The notes under the pieces were generated by a model that did no database searches, had not been told where the DNA came from, and saw only the letters and a program-made list of their open reading frames with translations. A program made the translations under genes and the position numbers. This document shows positions 18,892 to 26,725 of a stretch of 64,000 nt of DNA, piece by piece. Origin of the DNA: Rubrolithibacter sp043763625 (lineage in GTDB: Bacteria; Bacteroidota; Bacteroidia; Sphingobacteriales; Sphingobacteriaceae); assembly GCA_043763625.1 (NCBI GenBank), contig JAYULL010000182.1, positions 1-64,000 of the forward strand, given 5' to 3'. The number at the start of each line of letters is the position of its first letter. Position 1 is the stretch's first letter.

Positions 18892-21786
18892 ATGAAAAAA
18901 ATTTTATCCTTTACCGCACTAATTATTGTCTTCCTATTTTCCTTTAAACTTAATCCCGACCCGAAGAATTACACCGATATTCCTTCGCTTGATTCTACAA
19001 ATTTCCATGCCGGTTTATATCTGCCGAAAGGATTTACCGCAACGGTTTGGGCCGAATCTCCTCAACTTTATAATCCCACTAATATGGATGTGGATTCAAA
19101 GGGACGAGTTTGGATTACGGAAGCCGTTAATTATCGCAATTTCAATAACAACTCAACCAAGTTTTTCCACCACCAAAAAGGTGATCGGGTAATGATTTTA
19201 GAAGATACCGACGGAGACGGCAAGTGCGATAAATCAAAAGTATTTGTAGAAGATAAAGACTTGGTGGCACCGCTCGGAGTGGCTGTTATAGGAAATAAAG
19301 TAGTTGTATCGTGTGCACCCTCGGTTATAATTTATACAGATAACAACGGCGACGATAAACCGGATTCTAAAGAAGTATTCTTAACCGGATTCGGCGGAAA
19401 AGATCATGACCACAGCTTGCACTCGGTGGTTGCCGGCCCCGACGGAAAATGGTATTTTAATGCAGGTAATGCCGGTCCGCATCAAGTTACCGATAAAGCA
19501 GGTTGGAAATTAAATGCCGGCAGTATATATACCGGAGGCAGTCCGCATAACAAAGAAAATAAGGGCAATTTGGTTAGTGATGACGGTAAGGTTTGGGTAG
19601 GCGGACTTGCATTACGAATAAACCCCGATGGTACGGGGCTGGAAGTGATGGCACATAATTTCAGAAATGCCTATGAATTAGCTGTAGATTCTTACGGCAA
19701 TATGTGGCAAAATGACAACGACGACCAAGTAGTAACTTGCCGTACTACTTATGTTATGGAAGGCGGAAATGCCGGATATTTCAGTGCCGACGGAAATAGG
19801 ACTTGGGAAGCAGACAAACGACCGGGGCAAAGCACATTTACTGCGCATTGGCACCAAGAAGATCCCGGAGTAATGCCTGCCTGTGATAATACCGGTTCAG
19901 GCTCGCCTACCGGGATGGTAGTTTACGAAGGAGATGCTTTCGGAAAACAATACAGAGGAATGTTATTAAGTTGTGAAGCCGGAAAAAACGTGATTTACGC
20001 CTACAAACCAAAACCCAAAGGTGCCGGATTTGAGTTGAGCAGAAAGAATTTTATTTCAACCCTTAAAGCTGTAAGCGCCACATATAACTGGGATGACAAA
20101 GTAACTCAAGAAACAAAGTGGTTTCGTCCGAGCGATATTTCGGTAGGGGCCGATGGAGCCCTTTATATTGCAGATTGGTACGATCCGGTTGTAGGCGGAC
20201 ACCAAATGCAAGACAAGAAAGGATTCGGAAGAATTTATAGAATTACTCCGGCAGGTAGAACTCTTAAAACTCCGAAAATTAACCTTTCTACAACCAAAGG
20301 TCAGATCGAAGCGTTGCTTAATCCCGCAATCAACGTGCGTAATACCGGTTTCTCAGCTTTGCAGAAACAAGGAGATAAAGTTTACGAAAAGGTAAAGGCG
20401 ATCTTAAAATCAGATAATTCATTTTATAAAGCACGTGCTGTTTGGCTTCTTTCAAAATTAGGCGAAAAGGGAAAAGCGGAAGTTAAAAATCTGTTAAAAG
20501 ATAAAGACGAAGATGTTCGGCTTATTGCTTTCAGGGCTTTAAAACAAAACAAGAATTCGTTATCAGAAGTCTTAAATATTGCCGTAAACGATGAGTCTCC
20601 TGCAGTTAGAAGAGAAGTTGCAATTGCTTTACGCGATTTACCTGAGGCACAAACAACGCCTCTGATAGTTACACTTGCTAAAAAATTCGACGGCGACGAT
20701 CCCTGGTATTTAAATGCACTCGGAATCGCTTCAGCGGGAAAAGAAGAACAAACCTATGCGGCTATAAAGCAAGCAATTGGAACCGCTGACCCCTTACGAT
20801 GGACTAAAGACTTCGCCGCTATTGCTTGGCGACTTCATCCCCCATCGTCGGTTCAGGATTTAGAGGCAAGAGCAAAAAGCGAAAAAATAAGCGAAGAAGA
20901 TCGGAAAAAAGCAGTAGTAGCTTTAGCATTTATTGATACGCCTCAAAGTGTTGATGCTATGCTTGATCTTACTAAAAACACTCTTTCCGACGTAAAGGGC
21001 AATGCAAATTATTGGATTGGTTTCCGGAAGACTAACGATTGGTTTTCACTTTATGATTGGTCGAAGGTTGAAGGTGACCCGGCTGCAAACGCAACAAATC
21101 CGGAAATGCAAAAGCTACAGTTTAAATTAATTGACGAACATACAACATCAAAAGAGAAAATTGCTGCTGCAAAAGAAATGGCAAAAGATGTTGCGGGAGG
21201 AAAAATATTAGTAAAACTGGCAGCCGATAAAAAGCTTAGCCGGGAAATTCTCCAAGAAACAGCAGAAACTATTTCTAACAATCCTGATCAAGGAGTTCGG
21301 GTTATGGCGAGTGATTATTTTATTAAAGCCGGAGGAAAGAAGAATTACTCAATTAGTACTATAGCAAAAATGGAGGGCAACGCCGGCACAGGAAAAGCTG
21401 TTTTCAGCACCAAATGTGCAACCTGCCATAAAATCGGGAACAACGGCAATACCATCGGACCCGATTTAACTAATATTTATAAAAAGTTTGACAAACCGGC
21501 TTTGCTGGATAACATTATAAATCCAAGTGCAGCTCTCGCATTCGGTTTCGAACCTTGGTTAATTACTATGAATGACGGAGCTGTAGTTTACGGCTTTATG
21601 CTTTCGCAAGGAAATACAGTAGTACTAAAAGATTTAAGCGGCAAAAAACAAGTGTTAGATGTTAAGAAAATAAAAGACAAAAAACAACTGGCAACCAGCA
21701 TTATGCCTAATCCCGAAGGCTTAGCTTTGTCGGAAAAAGATTTGTCTGACATCAGTGCCTATTTGTTGAGTTTGGGGAAAGGGTAG
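18892..21786 (+). CDS. PVC-type heme-binding protein: beta-propeller, HEAT-like repeats and cytochrome c
   Basis: A 964-residue secreted protein. Residues 1-21 are a signal peptide (ILSFTALIIVFLFSF). The N-terminal ~450 residues form a dehydrogenase-like beta-propeller (PTNMDVDSKGRVWITEAVNY, DGDGKCDKSKVF, MVVYEGDAFG). The middle is helical with HEAT-like repeats (DVRLIAFRALKQ, PAVRREVAIALRDLP). The C terminus is a cytochrome c domain with CATCHKIGNNGNTIGPDLT near residue 842 and a distal Met in TSIMPNPEGLALSEKDL. This matches the family common in Planctomycetes and Bacteroidota, thought to oxidise sugars or polyols in the periplasm. Its TIM-barrel neighbour fits that idea. Confidence 0.87.
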   Translation: MKKILSFTALIIVFLFSFKLNPDPKNYTDIPSLDSTNFHAGLYLPKGFTATVWAESPQLYNPTNMDVDSKGRVWITEAVNYRNFNNNSTKFFHHQKGDRVMILEDTDGDGKCDKSKVFVEDKDLVAPLGVAVIGNKVVVSCAPSVIIYTDNNGDDKPDSKEVFLTGFGGKDHDHSLHSVVAGPDGKWYFNAGNAGPHQVTDKAGWKLNAGSIYTGGSPHNKENKGNLVSDDGKVWVGGLALRINPDGTGLEVMAHNFRNAYELAVDSYGNMWQNDNDDQVVTCRTTYVMEGGNAGYFSADGNRTWEADKRPGQSTFTAHWHQEDPGVMPACDNTGSGSPTGMVVYEGDAFGKQYRGMLLSCEAGKNVIYAYKPKPKGAGFELSRKNFISTLKAVSATYNWDDKVTQETKWFRPSDISVGADGALYIADWYDPVVGGHQMQDKKGFGRIYRITPAGRTLKTPKINLSTTKGQIEALLNPAINVRNTGFSALQKQGDKVYEKVKAILKSDNSFYKARAVWLLSKLGEKGKAEVKNLLKDKDEDVRLIAFRALKQNKNSLSEVLNIAVNDESPAVRREVAIALRDLPEAQTTPLIVTLAKKFDGDDPWYLNALGIASAGKEEQTYAAIKQAIGTADPLRWTKDFAAIAWRLHPPSSVQDLEARAKSEKISEEDRKKAVVALAFIDTPQSVDAMLDLTKNTLSDVKGNANYWIGFRKTNDWFSLYDWSKVEGDPAANATNPEMQKLQFKLIDEHTTSKEKIAAAKEMAKDVAGGKILVKLAADKKLSREILQETAETISNNPDQGVRVMASDYFIKAGGKKNYSISTIAKMEGNAGTGKAVFSTKCATCHKIGNNGNTIGPDLTNIYKKFDKPALLDNIINPSAALAFGFEPWLITMNDGAVVYGFMLSQGNTVVLKDLSGKKQVLDVKKIKDKKQLATSIMPNPEGLALSEKDLSDISAYLLSLGKG

Positions 21787-21815
21787 CACAAGTGAAGGAT
21801 GTTGGTTTGCGAACT

Positions 21816-22382
21816 TTAGTACCTGAAACTGCAGTCTGCTACATGATCGTTCACCATTCCCGTTGCTTGCATATGCGCATAACAAATCGTAGTACCGAAG
21901 AATTTGAACCCTCGCTTCTTCATGTCTTTTGAGATGGTATCCGATATTTCTGTTCGTGCCGGAACTTCTTTGATTGTCTCCGGATTGTTGATTACCGGCT
22001 GTCCTTCCGGCATGAACGAGTACATGTATCTATCAAACGAGCCAAATTCTTTTTGAACTTCAAGAAACCGTTTCGCGTTGTTCACCGCGGCTTCAATTTT
22101 CATCCGGTTACGTACGATGCCGGAGTTTTGGAGCAAACGTTCAACGTCATCAGCTGTAAATCGAGCTACTTTCTCCGGATCGAATCCGGAAAAAGCCTCA
22201 CGATAGCTTTCTCGTTTGCGGAGAATTGTAATCCAACTTAATCCCGCTTGTGCCGATTCTAACACCAGAAACTCAAATAAAACACCATCGTCGTGTGCTT
22301 CTTTACCCCATTCTTCGTCATGGTATTTCATGTATAGCGGATCGGTTCCGCACCAAGAACAACGTTTAATTTGGTTTTTCAT
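21816..22382 (-). CDS. tag: DNA-3-methyladenine glycosylase I
   Basis: Tag removes 3-methyladenine from alkylated DNA to start base excision repair. The 188-residue length is right. The zinc ligands of the family are all present: Cys8 in KRCSWCG, His21 in YMKYHDEEWG, and His180 and Cys184 in NDHVADC. The substrate pocket motifs AGLSWITILRKRESYREAF and PARTEISDTISKDMKKRGF are also kept. It lies 12 bases downstream of an alkyltransferase-like gene, forming a small alkylation-repair unit with trmB upstream. Confidence 0.96.
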   Translation of the reverse strand: MKNQIKRCSWCGTDPLYMKYHDEEWGKEAHDDGVLFEFLVLESAQAGLSWITILRKRESYREAFSGFDPEKVARFTADDVERLLQNSGIVRNRMKIEAAVNNAKRFLEVQKEFGSFDRYMYSFMPEGQPVINNPETIKEVPARTEISDTISKDMKKRGFKFFGTTICYAHMQATGMVNDHVADCSFRY

Positions 22383-22394
22383 AAGTTTTATGGG

Positions 22395-22727
22395 CTAAGA
22401 TAATTCTTTAAACGGATCCCAAAATATCTTCCTAAAACCGACTACTCGGTGGTCTTCGACTTCCAAGCCTTCATTTTCGAGCAATTGCTGCATCAAACCG
22501 GGAGAAGCAAAGTGAAAGCGCCCGGTTAAAAACCCGTTTCGGTTCAGAACCCGATGTGCCGGCACCGGAGGTAGAATACCTGCACAAGCTCGCATGGCAT
22601 AACCAACCATTCGCGAAGAGCTTTTGGCACCCACATAGGCTGCCACGGCGCCGTAAGAAGTTGCCCGCCCTGCCGGAATCTGCCTGGCCACTTCATACAC
22701 GCGGTCGTAAAAGGTTGGGTCAGGCAT
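22395..22727 (-). CDS. Alkyltransferase-like (ATL) protein, MGMT fold without the reactive cysteine
   Basis: A 110-residue protein with the O6-alkylguanine-DNA alkyltransferase C-terminal domain. It keeps the nucleotide-flipping region (ATSYGAVAAYVGA) and the arginine finger region (SSSRMVGYAMR), but the active-site PCHRV reads PAHRV, with Ala57 in place of Cys. ATL proteins bind O6-alkylguanine, cannot transfer the alkyl group, and hand the lesion to nucleotide excision repair. The start ATG overlaps the trmB stop (TGATG). The adjacent tag gene supports a DNA-alkylation role. Confidence 0.9.
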   Translation of the reverse strand: MPDPTFYDRVYEVARQIPAGRATSYGAVAAYVGAKSSSRMVGYAMRACAGILPPVPAHRVLNRNGFLTGRFHFASPGLMQQLLENEGLEVEDHRVVGFRKIFWDPFKELS

Positions 22728-23377
22728 CAGCTAAAGCTAAACTTGAGGTAATTGATGTTTTTGTCGACAGCGAGGTACTTCTTTTCGTAATAGGTTTTTA
22801 TACACAAAACTTCGTTGGCTAAATCGCTGCTGTATAGGTCTTTGGTTTGGGCCTGAAGAACTAATGCTAAATCGTTTATTTTTTCAAGCGTGTATTGATG
22901 TAGTCCGTCGTTATCTGTTTTAAGATGGATAATGCCGGTAGGTTTTAAAATGGCTTTGTATTTTTCTAAAAATCCCGGAAAGGTTAGGCGTTTTTTCTCG
23001 CGACTGATTTGAGGTTGCGGATCGGGGAAAGTAATCCAGATCTCGTCAACTTCTTCTACCTCGAAGTAATCCAAAATATTTTCTATCTGTATCCGAAGAA
23101 AAGCTACGTTTTCAATTCCTTCCTCCAAGGCCGTCTTAGCACCTCGCCAAATTCGGTTCCCTTTATAGTCTAAGCCGATAAAGTTTTGGTCAGGAAAAAG
23201 CTTCGCCAAGTTGACGGTGTACTCGCCTTTTCCGCAGGCAAGTTCAAGGACAATTGGGTTTCCATTTTTAAACTTTTTGCCGGCCCAATTTCCTTTAAAA
23301 GGCTCGCCGGCCTCTAATTGAATCACGTTCGAAAACGTGTCTATTTCTGCAAAACGCTTTAGTTTATCTTTACCCAT
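22727..23377 (-). CDS. trmB: tRNA (guanine-N7-)-methyltransferase
   Basis: TrmB makes m7G46 in the variable loop of many tRNAs, using S-adenosylmethionine. The 216-residue protein has the SAM motif ELACGKGEYTVNLAKLFPD and FIGLDYKGNRIWRGAKTALE. The family signature IWITFPDPQP is followed by KKRLTFPGFLEKYKAIL and LKTDNDGLHQYTL. It is first in a three-gene operon, trmB-ATL-tag, and shares one base with the next gene. Confidence 0.96.
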   Translation of the reverse strand: MGKDKLKRFAEIDTFSNVIQLEAGEPFKGNWAGKKFKNGNPIVLELACGKGEYTVNLAKLFPDQNFIGLDYKGNRIWRGAKTALEEGIENVAFLRIQIENILDYFEVEEVDEIWITFPDPQPQISREKKRLTFPGFLEKYKAILKPTGIIHLKTDNDGLHQYTLEKINDLALVLQAQTKDLYSSDLANEVLCIKTYYEKKYLAVDKNINYLKFSFS

Positions 23378-23405
23378 ACTAAAAATACAGCGGGCAAAAA
23401 TAAAT

Positions 23406-23413
23406 TATCTTTG
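23406..23413 (+). promoter_or_regulatory. -7 element for the GDP-fucose synthase gene
   Basis: TATCTTTG is an exact TAnnTTTG match. A TTG start at 23411 would fall inside it, so the GTG at 23435 is the more likely start, giving a leader of about 20 bases. Confidence 0.5.
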
Positions 23414-23434
23414 CAGCAACAGAATAAATATCTC

Positions 23435-24361
23435 GTGGAAAAAGACTCTAAAATTTATATTGCCGGTCATAGCGGAATGGTTGGTTCAGCCATTTTAAGG
23501 AAATTAGAAGCCGAAGGTTATTCACATATTATAACTGCAAGCTCTGCAGAACTTGACTTACGAAACCAACAGGCAGTAGCTGAGTTTTTTTCAATCGAAA
23601 TGCCCGATTATGTTTTTTTAGCAGCAGCAAAAGTTGGCGGCATAGTAGCAAACAATACTTACCGTGCGGATTTTTTATATGATAATTTGGCTATCCAGAA
23701 TAATATCATCCATAACTCTTATTTATATGGAGTTAAAAAATTGATGTTTTTAGGATCAAGCTGCATATACCCCATGTTGGCTCCGCAACCGTTAAAAGAA
23801 GAATACTTGCTAACAGGCCCGCTTGAGCATACCAACGAGCCTTATGCAATTGCAAAAATTGCCGGAATTAAAATGTGCCAAGCTTACCGCGATCAGTACG
23901 ACTGCAATTTTATTTCGGTTATGCCTACTAACCTTTACGGCTATAACGATAATTATCATCCTGAAAACTCTCATGTTCTTCCCGCTTTAATCAGGAGATT
24001 TCAAGAAGCTAAAGTTGCCCGATCGTCCGAAGTAAAAATTTGGGGGAGCGGTAATCCGAGACGTGAATTCTTGTTTGCAGATGATTTAGCCGACGCATGT
24101 TATCATCTAATGCTTAACTATAACGAACCCGGTTTGATAAATATAGGCACCGGAGAAGATTTAAGCATTAAAGATCTAGCCTTACTAATTAAAAATATTA
24201 TAGGATTTGAAGGTGAATTAACCTTTGATACTTCTAAGCCTGACGGCACTCCGCGAAAACTAATGGATGTAACAAAGCTTCACAATTTGGGCTGGAAACA
24301 CAAAACAGAACTGAACACCGGTATTGAGCTTGCATATCAAGATTTCTTGACCAAGCATTAA
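23435..24361 (+). CDS. fcl: GDP-L-fucose synthase
   Basis: This NADPH-dependent epimerase-reductase turns GDP-4-keto-6-deoxymannose into GDP-L-fucose for surface polysaccharides. From GTG 23435 the protein is 308 residues and begins with the Rossmann motif KIYIAGHSGMVGSAILRKLE, matching the position in E. coli WcaG. Catalytic residues are in the SSCIYP segment and the YAIAKIAGIKMC (YxxxK) segment. Other family motifs are LNIGTGEDLSIKDLALLI-like and FDTSKPDGTPRKLMDVTKL. No gmd partner is adjacent. A terminator follows at once. Confidence 0.93.
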   Translation: MEKDSKIYIAGHSGMVGSAILRKLEAEGYSHIITASSAELDLRNQQAVAEFFSIEMPDYVFLAAAKVGGIVANNTYRADFLYDNLAIQNNIIHNSYLYGVKKLMFLGSSCIYPMLAPQPLKEEYLLTGPLEHTNEPYAIAKIAGIKMCQAYRDQYDCNFISVMPTNLYGYNDNYHPENSHVLPALIRRFQEAKVARSSEVKIWGSGNPRREFLFADDLADACYHLMLNYNEPGLINIGTGEDLSIKDLALLIKNIIGFEGELTFDTSKPDGTPRKLMDVTKLHNLGWKHKTELNTGIELAYQDFLTKH

Positions 24362-24393
24362 CAAAAAAAGCCTCGATAGAGGCTTTTTTGTTA
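24359..24393. terminator. Bidirectional terminator holding both convergent stop codons
   Basis: The 35-base palindrome TAACAAAAAAAGCCTC-GATA-GAGGCTTTTTTGTTA has a 14-15 bp stem. Its outer ends are the TAA stop of fcl on the plus strand and the TAA stop of the facing gene on the minus strand. Confidence 0.93.
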
Positions 24394-24864
24394 ATATGCT
24401 TCGCTGTCCGGCGGAATTCCGTAATCAGCCGTAATGGCTTTGGAGTAAGCCCGTTGTGTGCGAACCTGTTTTTTTTGATTAAACCAAGACTTAACTTTAT
24501 CCATTAAGCCGGATATCTTGTCCGAATTTACTCCCTTTGCAACCTTTGCAGACAAAAACGTTATTAAGGTTTTAGTAATAAAGTTAGACCTTTTGAACAC
24601 CAAAGTATTTAGCACAAGAGGCAGCGTAACACGGGCCAAATTAGTAACCAAATCTTGACGAAGTAAATTCTGTAAGAAGGAACTGCTTTTACCGCTTGTA
24701 CCTACAGTATTGTGATTGTGTTTGAAAAGTGAGGTTGCAGTTTTAAAAATTGCAGACGGATTGCTGAACTTTTTCTTCAAGGCTTCCTCTTGCCTGAATT
24801 GCCGTATTTTAAGCACATCCATTTCGGTGCGTAACTCTGCGAGAGTCGTAAAGGGTTTTTCCAT
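24391..24864 (-). CDS. Conserved Bacteroidota protein of an envelope/holin-like operon
   Basis: A 157-residue protein I cannot assign to a named family. It starts with a charged segment (LRTEMDVLKIRQFRQEEALK), then has a basic low-complexity region. A moderately hydrophobic central part (LARVTLPLVLNTLVF) follows, and the tail is polar (QKKQVRTQRAYSKAITADYG). It is last in a three-gene minus-strand operon after a holin-like protein and a YtxH-domain protein. That trio is frequent in Bacteroidota and often linked to general stress or envelope maintenance. Its start overlaps the stop of the holin-like gene by one base. Confidence 0.7.
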   Translation of the reverse strand: MEKPFTTLAELRTEMDVLKIRQFRQEEALKKKFSNPSAIFKTATSLFKHNHNTVGTSGKSSSFLQNLLRQDLVTNLARVTLPLVLNTLVFKRSNFITKTLITFLSAKVAKGVNSDKISGLMDKVKSWFNQKKQVRTQRAYSKAITADYGIPPDSEAY

Positions 24865-25214
24865 TACTTTTTATTTTGGAACATTCGTTTAACCATGAAG
24901 CTGTGCAAGACTTTCTCTACAAAACGCTCTTTGGTAAACACCATAATTAAGGCAAGGGCCAGATAAATTAAAGTAAGTATCCCGAAGCCGGCACTATAAG
25001 AATTTAAGACATCCGAGAGGAAAAAACCTAACGTAAGCGAACCGAAAAGGAAGGCTAATAGGCCCATAATGACAACCAAGCAGTCGGTTACCAAATTTGC
25101 TACAATAATAACTACTCGTTCCATTACCGAAAGCCTTGCCAGCTCCATTCGGGTTGCTATATAATCTTTTAACAAAGACACTAAATCCTTTTCTGTATCC
25201 GGAGTTACTGACAT
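24864..25214 (-). CDS. Phage-holin-like (DUF1469/Holin-X) membrane protein
   Basis: A 116-residue protein. The N-terminal amphipathic helix contains DLVSLLKDYIATRMELARLS, which is the typical start of the DUF1469/PHH family. Two membrane helices follow, about residues 32-60 and 70-95, and the end is a basic tail (HSFMVKRMFQNKK). The family is called holin-like by structure only; there is no phage context here. It is the middle gene of the YtxH-holin-unknown operon. Confidence 0.85.
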   Translation of the reverse strand: MSVTPDTEKDLVSLLKDYIATRMELARLSVMERVVIIVANLVTDCLVVIMGLLAFLFGSLTLGFFLSDVLNSYSAGFGILTLIYLALALIMVFTKERFVEKVLHSFMVKRMFQNKK

Positions 25215-25253
25215 GATATCGTTTTTGAATAATCCTTGAAAGGAATCATTTAA

Positions 25254-25529
25254 TTAAATTTGATCAGATGATACCGAAGATTGGTCGAACTGATCTTTGT
25301 TCTTATCCAAGGTAGATTTTACATTGTCCACAATTTTATCTTTTAAAGCCGTCAGATTATCAATTTCTTCTGCTGCACGGTCTTTGATCGTATCGCCAAG
25401 ATTTTTTAAAGCATCGTTGAGCCTGTCGCGAGTTTCAGTTCCTTTTTCAGGAGCAAATAAAATTCCTAAAGCTGCGCCTGCAGCTAATCCTGCTAAAAGA
25501 GCTACTACTGTTTTTGAATTATCGTTCAT
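25254..25529 (-). CDS. YtxH domain-containing protein
   Basis: A 91-residue protein with a glycine/alanine-rich N-terminal helix (VALLAGLAAGAALGILFAPE) followed by KGTETRDRLNDALKNLGD, the classic YtxH pattern. The rest is a long charged amphipathic helix. YtxH proteins are small general-stress proteins of unknown mechanism, probably membrane-associated. It is the first gene of the three-gene operon. Confidence 0.9.
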   Translation of the reverse strand: MNDNSKTVVALLAGLAAGAALGILFAPEKGTETRDRLNDALKNLGDTIKDRAAEEIDNLTALKDKIVDNVKSTLDKNKDQFDQSSVSSDQI

Positions 25530-25603
25530 GTTATAATATTTTAGGTGATGTAATATTAATATTTAACTGAGAAACAACAAAAAATCGGAAAGTGTTTGAA
25601 GAA

Positions 25604-26647
25604 TTATTCTTCTTCGGTCGACCTTATTCGTTCTAAGCGCTCTGTAGCCAAGCGACTTGTTTCGTAAATATTAACGGTAAGAATAAAATAAGAGAGTAAG
25701 AGCGGCCCGTAAACCAATCCCATAATACCAAATACAGGGATGCCGATGATAACGCCAACAATGGTAATTATAGGATGTATGTTGCCTATTCGTTTAGCAA
25801 GCAAATATCTGATAACGTTATCAATATTAGTGATAAGGAGAAGTCCCCAAGCCAGCAACCCCCATCCGGCACCGGGATGTCCGTTAATCATTTCAATTAC
25901 CGCTGCCGGAATAAATATAATCGGGGCCCCAACTACAGGCAAAAAGGAGAGAAAAGTTGCAATAACGCCCCAAAAAACTGCGTCGGGTATGTTAAACATA
26001 AAAAAGCCGATGCTAACCAATCCTCCTTGTACAACTGCAATTAATCCCTGGCCCAGCACGTTCGCATACGTAATGTGCCTGAGTTCAGTAGCAAACTTCA
26101 TCGCATTTTGTTCTCGGAAAGGCGCATATTTTAAGAGGCCTTTTTCAAATTCTTCGTGGCGGGTAAACATGAAATAAAGCAAAAAATACATGATTGCGAT
26201 ACCGAGTAAAATATTGGCGGCACCGGTTAAAATAGAAGGAAAAAGATCACCGACGTAATTTGATGCATTACCTATTGTATGGTCTATAAGATCGGGCTGG
26301 CTTAGTTTTTCTCCGGCAAAGTCATCAAGTTTCCTTACCAGTACTTTTATTTTTATCGGATCTTCTTTAAACTCCTTTATCTTACTTATCACCAACATGC
26401 TTAATGTAAGAAACGGACCGATTATGATTATAAAAGAGGCGATTATGATAAGAATGGACGCGAAAGCCCTGCTCAAGCGTTTTTTTTCGGTAAGATAAAA
26501 AAAAACAGGTCTGAAAATAACGTACATAACAACTGTACTTAACAGAGAGCCCGCTATACTACGAACGGAATACAGTATAAAGCAGCCGAGCAGAATAAGA
26601 ATAACAAGCAGAATATTATTACGTTGCTTGTAGTTAAATACAGCCAT
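25604..26647 (-). CDS. AI-2E family transporter
   Basis: A 347-residue membrane protein with about eight hydrophobic segments. Family motifs include TVVMYVIFRPVFFYLTEK after the first helices and FLSFLPVVGAPIIFIPA in the middle. Near the C terminus are HPIITIVGVIIGIPVFGIMG and GLVYGPLLLSYF. Members are named after the E. coli autoinducer-2 exporter TqsA, but many export other solutes or ions. No AI-2 genes are nearby, so the substrate is open. It lies 78 bases after the sigma-54 response regulator on the same strand. Confidence 0.88.
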   Translation of the reverse strand: MAVFNYKQRNNILLVILILLGCFILYSVRSIAGSLLSTVVMYVIFRPVFFYLTEKKRLSRAFASILIIIASFIIIIGPFLTLSMLVISKIKEFKEDPIKIKVLVRKLDDFAGEKLSQPDLIDHTIGNASNYVGDLFPSILTGAANILLGIAIMYFLLYFMFTRHEEFEKGLLKYAPFREQNAMKFATELRHITYANVLGQGLIAVVQGGLVSIGFFMFNIPDAVFWGVIATFLSFLPVVGAPIIFIPAAVIEMINGHPGAGWGLLAWGLLLITNIDNVIRYLLAKRIGNIHPIITIVGVIIGIPVFGIMGLVYGPLLLSYFILTVNIYETSRLATERLERIRSTEEE

Positions 26648-26725
26648 CTATCGAAAATTTACCTGCATAACACCGAAATCGTTGCTTGGTTTTTGTTTTA
26701 GCGGGAGGGACTTTTTCAGAATTGC

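Noticed and set aside
25740..26177. Antisense frame (145 codons) inside the AI-2E family gene
   Set aside because: It is a shadow of a membrane-protein gene, with hydrophobic codons read backwards and no motif.
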